From Cavia porcellus (taxonomy: Eukaryota > Chordata > Mammalia > Rodentia > Caviidae), in assembly GCF_034190915.1 (NCBI RefSeq), contig NW_026947502.1, positions 5,254,785 to 5,318,784 of the forward strand: a stretch of 64,000 bases of DNA. The letters are read 5' to 3'. Shown piece by piece: positions 23,916 through 33,730 of this stretch (its first letter is position 1; every line of letters begins with the position of its first letter). The notes beneath the pieces were generated by a model that saw nothing but the letters and a program-made list of their open reading frames with translations, searched no databases and had not been told where the DNA came from. Made by a program: the position numbers and the translations under genes.

Positions 23916-24390
23916 GTAGGTGAAGACAGTAATAATTACTGGCCTGAGAACCTGGCTCCCGGTACAATGAACACGAAGCAGTTCCTGTATGCGTTAGTAT
24001 CCCTGGAGTTTTCCTGGGCTACAATGACTATGAAAACCAAGAGAAGAGCATGCATGGCTTCATTAAAAACTTTATCAAAAGTTGCTCGCCCTGATCTCGT
24101 TGCCCATGGCAACACAGCGTGTGGCGTCCGAGCTGTCGGTTCCGCACACCTGCACCGGCTGCACCTGCGGGCGACGCCGTCACGCCAACATCTGGCTGCC
24201 TCGTTATGCATTCTGCGGTGTCCTGTGAGCATCGACATAGAGAACGCGCGGTGTTTTAACACGAATTACTTTCTTTGTATTCCTCATGTATGTATCAATT
24301 AGAGCACCAAATTTTGAAATTATAGGTGGGAGATGATATGATCTATAATTTTCATTTTGGGGTGATAAATGGGAGCATTATGAAATACTC
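23916..24390. promoter_or_regulatory. Candidate conserved non-coding element with RFX X-box
   Basis: A unique block with no repeat signature and unusual CpG content for this region (24100-24260). Near its centre GTTGCC-CAT-GGCAAC (24099-24113) is a perfect inverted repeat matching the RFX-factor X-box with a 3-bp spacer. Nearby are CACCTGCACC and GCACCTGCGG (E-box CACCTG) and AGCATGCATGGC. The combination looks like a regulatory element, possibly a small silencer or promoter. The 108-codon minus-strand frame through it is considered chance. Confidence 0.5.
24099..24113. promoter_or_regulatory. RFX-type X-box palindrome
   Basis: Perfect 6-bp inverted half sites, GTTGCC and GGCAAC, separated by CAT. 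RFX proteins bind GTNRCC-N(0-3)-RGYAAC sites. The match is exact in both halves. Occupancy is not shown. Confidence 0.6.
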
Positions 24391-24514
24391 ATTCTGAAAA
24401 TGTGGGCCTTGCACCTGAACGAGGCGATTTGGCTGAGAACCTGGTCGCTGCTCCAAAATAGGGGCAGGGGGATCTGCGTGTGTTCCTTTTTGTTTTGTTT
24501 TGCTGTTTGGTGTT

Positions 24515-24605
24515 TTTGAGACAAGGTCTTACTAAAGTGCAGCGAACCTCCTGCCTCAGCCTCCCAAGTGCCGGGATTACAGGTGTGCGCCACCACGCCC
24601 AGCTT
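24515..24605 (-). repeat. Truncated B1 SINE
   Basis: TTTTTGAGACAAGGTCTTAC, AACCTCCTGCCTCAGCCTCC, GTGCCGGGATTACAGG and GCGCCACCACGCCCAGC form the reverse complement of B1. The middle AGGCTGGCC region is deleted, leaving about 90 bp. T-rich tail on the 5' side (24485-24515). Confidence 0.9.
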
Positions 24606-26035
24606 GTTCCCTGTTCTAAAGCTTCAGCAGCCCTCACTGGCCCTTGGCCCAGACCGGTCCAGGGTTGAAGCCTGCTGTGCACCTGGACCTAAGGGGAGGA
24701 CAGCTCTCTGGTGGAAAGGGGAAGCATTGCCCTGGAATTGACAGGAGAGGGCTGCGCCCAGAAGGGCTTTCCTGCTGGGGGCCACACCCCATCAGCTCCT
24801 TCCCCATCTCCTGCCGGACAGTGAGTTCCCTCCCCGCCGCCCTCCCTCCAGCCTCCCTCCCTGGGTGGTGAGGAGTACTCAGCAGTGATCACTGGTTACA
24901 CATGACAGTGGGCTCCGTGCTGGCTTGTAGCATCATTCCAACCCTGTTATAGCCCTTGCTCTCCCTTCTCTCTTCCGTGGGCCCCTTCCTCGTCCTCTAA
25001 GTCTCTCTTCTATTTTCCGTTCTCTTTCTGTCTCTCTCCCTCCCGCCCGCCTTGATTCGCCTATGAGGCACGTGATGCTTGAGGTTTTCAGGCTGCCTTC
25101 ATTTGCTTAACTGACAACCTCCAGTTCCATCCATTTCCCTGCAAATGACATGATTTCATTTTCTTTTTATGGTGCCAGCAGCCCGTCCTGAACCTACCTA
25201 CTTTACACTTTAAACCCATTAACTCATAGCTTTATTTTAACTTCACTAATTTCTATGCTTTTAACCTGGCTCCTTTTTTATAACACTTAGTTTTTAAAAT
25301 TTGTTCTGTTTTTATTCCTTTCTTTTCTATTTCATCCCACGTTGAGTATCCGGGATTTAAATTCTAGTCTTGTAATTCCCTCTCTCTTGTCTCCTGTTAG
25401 CTGTCACATTTTTAAACCTCTTATTTTAAACCTCATCTGTCTTATTGATTTTCCTCTGTTCTAACTTGTTTCTGTTTTACTTCCATTTGAGGTTTTGGGT
25501 CTGCTCTACCATTTTTAAAGAAAATAATTACCCTTCTTTATTCTATTCTCATTCTGAACAATCAGGATGCTCCACAGAAGAAAAAAAAACCCCAACAATC
25601 ATGCATACAAACACCCTCGAGGTAAGTGCCGTGGTGGGGGACGGCAACGATTGGAGCCAAACGCCCCTAAGTAAGGCGCCCTGTTCCCCCAGGTGGGTGT
25701 GAGACAGGCCAATGACACCTTTCCAGCCCTGCTGCTTTTGGGGGATACACAGGTTAGTGTGGGTCATCTGGAGTAGGGACCCCCGCCATCTTGCTTTTCC
25801 TACACCATCCCTGGAAACCCCACCCTTGATGATTTCCCTTCTTAAGCCTTCTCCCCACAACTCTGCCCCCTTCCGGAGGTGCTGCTCCCAGGGTACCTTC
25901 CTCACCTCACGGCCCTGAACACTTACCTATCTATCAGGAGACATTTCATTCATTTTCCTTAGTATTTCACTTAAGGCACAAACACTGAGTACCCATGTGG
26001 GAAGCCAAGATGAAATGTGGCTGCCTCATAAGCTG
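24606..26035. other. Intronic sequence, pyrimidine-rich in places
   Basis: 24960-25070 is CT-rich and 25190-25560 is T-rich without a recognised repeat. The antisense L1 scrap inside is listed separately. No coding similarity. Confidence 0.5.
25075..25190 (-). repeat. Antisense LINE-1 fragment
   Basis: AACCTCCAGTTCCATCCATT, CCCTGCAAATGACATGATTT and CATTTTCTTTTTATGG are the reverse complement of the L1 ORF2-end phrase reading CCATAAAAAGAATGAAAT, TGCAGCAACATGGATGGAAC and TGGAGG. Only about 110 bp are recognisable. Confidence 0.72.
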
Positions 26036-26040
26036 ACAGC

Positions 26041-26093
26041 CGACCTCCCCACACTGCCCCCGACCTCCCCACACTGCCCCCGACCTCCCCACA
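26041..26093. repeat. 20-bp tandem repeat, 2.6 copies
   Basis: A 20-bp unit beginning CGACCTCCCC and continuing ACACTGCCCC is repeated twice perfectly, then partially a third time. A recent local duplication. Confidence 0.92.
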
Positions 26094-26145
26094 GCTGCCA
26101 TTTCAAACTCCAAAGATGTCTAAGACAGGGCTTCCCCATAGCCCT

Positions 26146-26500
26146 TGTGATGGTTAAATGGGATTGTGCACTCCACTGGAAATTAGGAAACACTTGTGGG
26201 TGTGGCTGGGGTGCCAGAGGTGACTGGCATAGGGGACAGCAGACTGAAGGGGAGACCCACCCTCAACAGGGTGGCAGCGTGTAACAGGGTGGGGACTGGG
26301 TGGAACCGAAGCAGGAGGAGGAAACCCATGAGCACAGACACCTTCCCGCCCTCGCTCCCTCCTCCGGTTCCTGGCAGACACGTTCTGCCTCACTCTCCTC
26401 AGGCCCACAGCCATGGCTCCTGCCCACTATGAACTGAGCCCTCTGAAACCATGGCCAAAATAAACCCTTCCTCCTCTAAGGGGACTTTTCTAGGAATTTT
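26146..26500 (+). repeat. MaLR-like LTR-type repeat, sense
   Basis: It starts TGTGATGGTTAAATG, runs through CAGCAGACTGAAGGGGAGAC and CCACCCTCAACAGGGTGGC, and ends with GCCAAAATAAACCCTTCC then TAGGAATTTTGTCGG. The layout (TG start, AATAAA near the 3' end followed by a TTTTGTC phrase) parallels the LTRs at 21.2 and 30.8 kb. The exact family was not identified. Confidence 0.5.
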
Positions 26501-26865
26501 GTCGGGGTGAGGAGGCGCGGAGGGTCTGCCTCATTCCTGTCTTGTGTTGTCTTACAGCATGTGCAGGCCTCTCACCACTGCCAGCGGCCGTGCTGAGCTT
26601 ACTGCGGTGTCTCATGGCTCGGTTAATTCACAGTGTTCCCAATAACTACCCTTCCTGCTGCTGTTTAGCCCACCTCCTGGCCCTTAAATGTGCTGCCAGG
26701 GACAGATCTTTAAATAACCCCCTTCCTATTGAACAGGGCAGCCTGGCTATGGCAGCCCCCAGATGACACAGGACACTCCCGCAGCAGCAGGCAGGTGGAC
26801 AACTCAGAGATACGGTCAATGTCCATTACTGCTCAGCAAGGGCCGTGTCAGAGAGCACTCTGAGG

Positions 26866-26945
26866 GCTGGGACTGGGGTAGCTCAGTGGTGCCGGCTGGC
26901 CTAGCACTGCTGAGGCTGGGGTTTGAGCTCCAGTACCGTGGGGAG
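26866..26945 (+). repeat. ID-type SINE, diverged
   Basis: GGGCTGGGACTGGGGTAGC then TCAGTGGTGCC (A box) and GGGGTTTGAGCTCCAGTACC (B box region) follow ID order. No clean A tail, so an old copy. Confidence 0.78.
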
Positions 26946-27209
26946 CTGTCTCTTAATCCAAAGTCTCCAGATGGGTGACAGCTTCCACGTCAGGTCCATG
27001 CAGAGGTGCAGGGTGGGCTCCTGGTGGAGCCAGCCGACTCCAGGCTGGACCCTTGGAGGGTACCCTGAGCACACTTCCACCAGACGGCCAGCCCCAGTCC
27101 TGCGTGTCCAAAGGGTCCTGTGACCACAACTCCAGGCCTCTCCCGGGAGAATCATCCCATTAGCACACAGCACCAGGATTCGGTGCAGCTGGAAGGCAGG
27201 AGCCTAAAT

Positions 27210-27960
27210 GAATCCTGAAGGAGATAGTACATTTTTTTTAGCCACTTAATTGAATCTGTGGCAGTAAATCTTTTAGTCTTCTCTTAGCATTTAGAATTTC
27301 AATTTACTCCATGGATTTTTGCGCTCTACCCCCAGTGAAAATGAGTGTTTGTGCTGAAAAGCTTTTAATCAACTGTTCTCAAAATGTCAGTTCCCCTTAT
27401 CTCCAAAGCGCGCAGAAATCTTTGTGTCTGTGGTTTTAAAAATATATTTCCGTGTATCCTGTTTCTCCCTTCCAGTTTTTAGCATTCTTTATCGTAGTTT
27501 AATCAGAGTCATTTTTGATGTTCATCCCTCTCTTAATCTTCTTAGATTTCTTTTTAAGGTGAGCTTTCCCCTTCCATCCGGCTTCGCTGACCCGCTAAGA
27601 TTCTCGGGGCCGCTGCCACAGAGCAAGACTTGATTCCGCCAGTGGGCAACCCCGGCCAGCCCGCCGTTCTAGCAGGGAGAAGGTTAATTGTCCTAACTTT
27701 AATTATCAGTCATGTTTCTTTAACGCTGTTTGCAGAACTCCACGGTAAATTAAGCCATAAACCTGTTCTCTCTTTATGAGGACTCTGAATGTGGAGCAGC
27801 CTTGGTCACTCTTTTTCTGAAAAGCTAATTTCACAGAAAAGCTAGTTCCTAAAAACCAATCCTAAATGAAAAAAAAAAAAAAAACCCACAAAAGATCATG
27901 AAAGAAATACAATTTTGTTAACTCAGATGGTGAGCGAATGTTTTATTTTGTCAAACGTGC
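27210..27960. promoter_or_regulatory. Candidate conserved non-coding element
   Basis: AT-rich unique sequence with GCCACTTAATTGAATC (27241-27256), GGTTAATTGTCC, AACTTTAATTATCAGTCATG and GGTAAATTAAGCC. TAATTG/TAATTA cores recur three times within 60 bp at 27680-27760. A poly-A run near 27869-27884 breaks the block. Enhancer-like by composition. Confidence 0.42.
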
Positions 27961-28199
27961 TTTTTCATACCTTTGGGGCAAAATGGAAAAGTCCTCCAGG
28001 CAACCGCTGAGCTGGTGGGACCACCAAGATGGGGTGTCCCTTCCCCAGCCCAGGGTAGCTCTGGGGTCCCCTTGAGCCTGCAGGTGCTGCTGTCCCATGA
28101 GTGACCGCCAGGGGGCAGCAGCCTTGCTCCCCACCTGTGGACAGCCCAGCCCTCAGCTCAGGCTGGCCCTGTCCTCCATCCATCTCTCTCTGGCCTTCC

Positions 28200-28440
28200 G
28201 ATTTCCAATTTCTGATTTCCGATGACCCTAATCGGCTGTGCGGTCTGGAGTCCCTACTCCTTGATTTGTCAGGAGAATGAGTTATCCACGCGGACGCTCC
28301 CTGTGATTTGTAGGTTGGAGTACTCGGCCATAAGCCGTGACCTTTTCAGTATGCTGTCATTAGAGAGGCTGGCCATTTCCCGTCCTCCTGAGCACAGCGT
28401 CTGCAGCACGTGCTGAAGAGGGAGCAGGGCCAGTTAATCA
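28200..28440. promoter_or_regulatory. Possible conserved non-coding segment
   Basis: A unique stretch with balanced composition and motifs such as GATGACCCTAATCGG, GTGATTTGTAGG and TGTCATTAGAGAGG. Weak case, marked only because it lacks any repeat signature beside motif-dense DNA. Confidence 0.2.
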
Positions 28441-29330
28441 GAGTGCCGGGGGCTGAAAAGGTGAACGAGGGCCGAGGGTATTCACAGTCACCGTCCGCAG
28501 TGGCATCATTTGGGCTCAGGTCCCCCCTCCTCCAGGGGCCGGTGGAACCCAACACAGTGCTGGGCTGCAGCTCTCGGTGGACCCCTTTCCACCCTGCAGG
28601 CGGTGCTGCTGCTGCTGCCTCCCTCTGATCACCCACAGGCCCCATCTCCTGGGGCTCCTCATCCTCTACCACCCTCCGCGTCACTTCCGGGGCGCCAGCC
28701 ACGTGGCCTTCAAATTCCTTCCAGCACCTGTCGGCCCAAAGCCTGGGGTTGGATCTCTGCCTCTCCAGATTCCGGCAGGCCTGCTCCTCCTCGACATTCA
28801 GCTCGGGGCTCAGACGTCATCCATCCCCTCAGAGGCTGCCCAGGCCACCTGCCCCCTGGACACATGCACCTGACCACTTTCTTCATGGCCTTTGTCATTT
28901 ATTGCATTTGTGTGGTCCTGAGTTTATTCCTCTCTCCATCCGCACACACCCTAAGGGATCTGACAAGGTCACCCTCGTACCCGCAAGGCTGGCACAGTCA
29001 GGAGAACACAGCAGGTCCTCAGTAAATGGTTACTGACTGAGTAAAAACAGCAGTGCAGTCGATTAACAAAATAATCCCACAATTCAGATTCTTCGCTAGT
29101 CTCTACAAACTCCTTCCCTCTGCCTCCACCTGTCCCTGTCCTTGCCTTCTTTGGACCATGTGTTGCACATGCTGCAAGAGCCTAAGATGCCTGGGGAAGC
29201 CTGACACAAAAACTCACTGCAGTTACTCAAGGCAGCAGCAAGGGACTAGCCTAGAACAGAAAATTCTTACAAAGCACAGAGTGGCCTCGCAATTTACAGC
29301 AGTGAAGCCATTGTTATTACCCAAATTTTA
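28441..29330. other. Intronic sequence, no gene seen
   Basis: GC-rich first half with overlapping short frames (up to 171 codons at 28510-29025, no domain), then mixed sequence. No repeat family or RNA gene recognised. Confidence 0.5.
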
Positions 29331-29480
29331 GCTGAGTGTGGTGGCACATGCGTGTAATCCCAGCACAGGGGAGGCTGAGGCAGGAGGATCACTAATTCAA
29401 GGGCATTCTGAATACACAGGCAAAGCTCATCTCAAACAAAAGCATCAGCAAAACGAAACAAAACAAAACAAAACACTACC
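29331..29480 (+). repeat. B1 SINE, sense
   Basis: GCTGAGTGTGGTGGCACATG, GTGTAATCCCAGCAC, GGAGGCTGAGGCAGGAGGAT and CATCTCAAACAAAAGC are the B1 consensus in order, followed by an AAAAC-rich tail to about 29480. Confidence 0.93.
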
Positions 29481-30778
29481 ACAAGAACCCCCTCCCCCCG
29501 CACTTTTCAATCACACTTTTAAACTTGGGTTTGTATTGAGATGCTGAAGCCAAACAATATCAAGACGAGAAGGAACTGCCCCTCTGACGCAGAGCCCCTG
29601 CTTCAAGGCATGTTCTGAGGAGGGCTCTGTGTTAGTTTTAGCCTTAGGTCAAGAACAGCTGAGAAGAGCTTAGCCTCGGGCTGGAAAGGGATGGGGGATC
29701 CATCCGAAATGGTCAAAGCAGTAGCACACGGAGAAGCTCAGAGCAAACACTCCACTCAGCCCGCAGTCCCGATTCCCAAGGCCCGAGCTTTCTGTGTCTG
29801 TTCCACCGAAGAGGAGACACCTGGTTTCCAGCGCCACCTGAAAGTGTGGGATGGGAAGTTGTCTCTGACACAGTGTGCAAGACTTTGGTTCAGAATGTCT
29901 CCCCGCAGCCCCAAGGTAAACAAGGAAGCAGGCATTTGACAGGCTTGCTTCTCACAGGTTTTCTAGAACACATTCCGGGAGGGCCTGTGTTTTAATTCCT
30001 TTTCAGACCAGACCTGGGGCTTTTAGGATGATAACGTGAAACAATTCCCCCGTCACAGCATGTGATATTCTTCTGTGAGCGCTTTCACCCTGCGTCCGTC
30101 TGCAGTGAGTGGAGCCCTCGCACAGCTGCCGCTGGGCCGTGTTTGCCTCGGCAGCTCTCCTGGAGGATGAAAGAGGTGAGCAGTGTGAGGAGGCAGGTTC
30201 TCCTGCACTGTGGGTTTTCCGCAGTGGACCACACTGGGAGTTTAGAATCAAAGATCAGGAGAGTAGAAAAAGAAATTAAAGCCACTGGTTTTAAAGAGCC
30301 TGCCAGCTATGATCCTTGAGAGAGAACAAATCAAACAATTCCACAGGTGACACGGATGTACCTGAACAGAAACCTAACACAGTTGCACATTTCCTGTGGC
30401 TGGTTGGCTGGCACTTGGTTTTCCATGCTTTGCTGATGATAAAACCAGGCCTAACAGGCAGGATGGAGATCTGGGGTCTGAAACCAGGTGACCCTGCTGT
30501 CCACCCTGTCTCGTGCAGTCAGCTGCATCCCAGGAGAGGATGCATCCCCTGGCTCCTGGGAGGCGATGGCTAAGCCTTTGAAATGTGCAGCCTTACAGAA
30601 GCATCTTTGTCTACTCTGGGGTTTGACAGAGCATATGGGGATAATGTTATTTATGGCGAGGGGCGTGGACCCCGCAGTCACAGGTCAGCCTCTGAGGTAG
30701 TCGGAGACCATGGGGAGCTGTGTGAGTGGCCAATGGTGTCTCTGAGGCTGCAGCCCAAAGCCATCTGTGTATGCCAGG

Positions 30779-31139
30779 TGTCTTGGTCACTTTTCTCTCA
30801 TTGCTGAGACAAAATTTCCAGTGCCCAAAGGGAAGGAAGGAAAGGTTTATTTAGCTCATAGTTTGTGGAGGTTTCAGTCCATACTCAGCTGGCTCAAGGC
30901 AGCATGGCATGTCAGAGGGGCAACTGTTCGTGGGCAGAAAAGAGCAAAAGCATCAACAGCAAAAAGGGAAGCGCATGGACAGAAGATGTTTTTTGTCCCT
31001 TGTAGGCAGGCTACCCACCCTAGAGCAGGTAACACACCCATTACCCCAGCACTGGACCATGAACCAATCACAGATTCTACAAGATTGTCCCTGTGACTGC
31101 ATGAGGCTTTTGGGGGACATCCAGACATAAACCATAACA
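30779..31139 (-). mobile_element. Solitary MaLR-type LTR with 5-bp target-site duplication
   Basis: On the minus strand the element runs from TGTTATGGTTTATGTCTGG (31139) to AAGTGACCAAGACA (30779). It has the TG...CA ends of an LTR and is 361 bp long. It carries CTAAATAAACCTTTCC with AATAAA at 30851-30846 and TTTTGTCTCAGCAATGAGAG after it. Both sides carry CCAGG (30774-30778 and 31140-31144), a perfect 5-bp duplication. Overall it resembles the MaLR/ERVL LTR pattern. No internal retroviral sequence is attached, so it is a solo LTR. It is in the same orientation as FSTL4. Confidence 0.9.
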
Positions 31140-31254
31140 CCAGGACTCAGCTGAGCTTCGTGGCTTGGCAGTGAGTAGTGTATGGAAGTCTCTCCCGCTC
31201 TGCTGGGTGCATGTTCCAACACTCCAATGGGTGTCTGAAACAGTGCCAACTATT

Positions 31255-31345
31255 AGAAGCATTACCTCATACAGGAGCCTTAGAAAGCTGCAATAATCGG
31301 CCTGATAAGTGAGGCAGCTACTAAGGGATGAGCCAGTGGTGGCAT
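31255..31345 (-). repeat. Possible MIR fragment
   Basis: ATTACCTCATACAGGAGCC, AATAATCGGCCTGATAAGTG and AGGCAGCTACTAAGG resemble the reverse complement of MIR. Moderate support only. Confidence 0.4.
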
Positions 31346-32594
31346 ATACAGGGCAACATGCTAGACGAAGGGATGATTCGCCTGAGTGGGACAGAGCAGG
31401 AGGGCATGAAGTTTTGCTGCAGTCCTCAATTTAAAATGTAGGCGTCTGTATCTGAAAGCTTCTGTGTGACAATTTCAGGCCACAGTTGACCGTGGGTAGC
31501 CAAAAGTGAAAGCACAGATTACTGTAGGACTCCTATACTGTCACGAACTCTTACTGGGGGGAGCTGGAGGAGAGCAGACTGGAAGCTCTGAACTTGGAGG
31601 TGCCCTGGCCCTGCCTGCTACAGCTTTTCCCTCTGCTGCTTGTGATCTGTGCCCATATCCTGGGTACCCAGGCCTTTCCCAGGTCTGTGAGGTCTTCTGG
31701 CAAATCACCAGAAGCGGGAGTGGCCTTGTAAGCCACAATACTGTAAAACTGAGATCCAGAGGACAGGTGGGGAAGCCGGGGAGAGCTCAGGTCTTTGACG
31801 CCCAGCCGAGCGAGGTGCAGCACAAGCCAATGGCTTCCCTGAGCCCAGAAACCGTCACGCAGCAGGGTGGAACTACGAGGTGGCTGGCCCAGCAATCCAG
31901 CCCACGAACAGCTGGAGGTTGCCAGATAAGCCTGGAGCTCCAAGCCAAAGCCTGCTAGGTCCTTTCCCTGCCCGCTAACTGTGGACATGTCATTGGTTCA
32001 TCTCCTGGCCCGTTCTGATCACTTTGCTGAGTGAGGATCACGTGGGAGGTCAAGACTTTTCCCAGTACCAAGTGGCTTTTCTGCAAAAGGGGATTTTCTA
32101 GGTGGCTGTGCTTCAGTGACTCAGTTCTTATGGTGGAAATAAACCAAACCTGAGTCAAATGCGGGTGATCATGCCAATAAAGGATGGCTCCTGAGGCTGA
32201 CTTGGGTTCCACACCCACAGGTGTGTGGCCTGCTAGATATTGCCAGCTTCCAAAGCTACCTGAGGCCGCCCTCTCCTTATTCAAGTTCGCCTCTCTATAT
32301 GTTCCAAAGTTCAGTGCCCATCTGACATTTGAGTCTTAGCTAAAGAGAATCATGCTTTTAACAAAACAAGAAGCCCCTCACACAGTGGCTGCATTTGGCA
32401 GCTGGTGTCTTGCTCACTCACAGCACACACAGTCACTCTGTTAATTGCCTGCCTGGACTCACGCTCCTGGGGTTGCCCAGCAGGCCCCTGGCTGAGATCC
32501 ACCTGGAGACATTGACTGCCTCTCCCATCAGAATCTCAAAATGCCACAGTAGGAAGAGGACTAACTGAAGGCCAGGCCGACCCTTAACTGCACA

Positions 32595-32613
32595 GGAGAG
32601 AGAGAGAGAGAGC
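32595..32613. repeat. GA microsatellite
   Basis: A run of about nine GA dinucleotides, bounded by CACAG and CACCTGG. Confidence 0.85.
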
Positions 32614-33609
32614 ACCTGGCAGGGGCAAGGTGGGAGGTAAGTCACGGCCCAGTGAGGCAGAAACACCAGGGCCCGGCATGTGGTCAGGCCTCATCCTCGC
32701 AGGGCTCTCTGACACAGTGTGATTTTAGAGCTCAGCAGGCCTGGTGATGATGGTCTGCAGTGGCATCATTAAGGACCACACAACTGTGTTATTTCCTGGG
32801 TGAATCTGTCACCTGGCCACTCAGAAACAGAAGGGTTTAGTCTGCCAGTCTAACCGCTGCCTTGGACAGTACCACAGCCGAGGCACCTCTGGTGGCAGAG
32901 GCCGCAGGACAGCTAAGTTCCGATGCAGGTGCAGGAGCACCCACATTCCTCCCCAGGTCATCCTGTGGCCCTGCTGACCATGATGGTCCCGTCCGTCAGG
33001 CCACTCTCTCTGCCTAGCCAACCTAGATAATCTTGCTGGGAAGTCCAATCCCCCTTCTCCAGGAAGCTTCCAGGTCACCCCAAGTTTCACTGTCCCTTCT
33101 CCTTGGAACTAACCCTGTGCCTGGCGTCAGAGCCCCACAGTCCACATGGTGAATCGGGACCTAGTTTTTTCTCATGTGCCTTGAGGAGCTCAGAGTTCTC
33201 TGGGGCAGAAGGGGGACGGGTGCTGCCTGATGCTGGCTAACCTGAGGACTGGCCATCACGGCTGGAAGGCCCTAAGGGTTTGGACTGTTGATTTGTTAGC
33301 TTGATGTGGGGTGTTAGTGATGGGGTGCTGTGGGGGGACAGCAGCCTGAGGTGGGTGCCCCACTTCGGAGCAGAGGGAGTGGTTTCCAGAACAGGAAGGG
33401 ATACGAGCAAGTTTAGAGGAAGAGCGGAGGCTGGAGGCAGGGTCACCCCAGGGTAAGGGCTGCTCTGTCCGGATGGGGGCATTGAGCCCCAGCATAGATG
33501 TGAGCTTTGACACCAGGCTGAGATTGGAGGCTCACTGACCCAGATCTGGCTTCCGCGGTGCCTGGGTGGCTCTGTGTCTCTGAGTCTCTCCCTCCTCTCC
33601 TCACTCTAC

Positions 33610-33730
33610 ATAAGGATGTGGGAAGATGACCATCTGTAACCCTGGAAGACAGCCCTCATCCAACACCAGGATTGCCAGCACCATGACCTGCCCATCCTCC
33701 GGAGCTGTAAATTCATACAAGCCATCCTGC
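33610..33730 (+). repeat. Possible MLT/MST-type LTR 3' remnant
   Basis: TGTAACCCTGGAAGACAGCC, TCATCCAACACCAGGATTGC, CAGCACCATGACCTG and CCGGAGCTGTAAATTC follow the phrase order seen near the end of MaLR LTRs (GGAAGCCAGGCCCTCAC, GACACC, GCACCTTGATCTTGG, CAGAACTGTGAG). No polyadenylation signal remains. Confidence 0.45.

Noticed and set aside
23936..24262. A 108-codon minus-strand frame through the X-box block
   Set aside because: Arginine-rich composition comes from CpG content. No domain and no splice context. The nucleotide-level features explain the region better.
26041..26093. CRISPR-like direct repeats
   Set aside because: The 20-bp units are contiguous with no spacers and the genome is a mammalian one.
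30779..31139. A full endogenous retrovirus
   Set aside because: Only one LTR with a target-site duplication is present. No gag, pol or env-like frame adjoins it.
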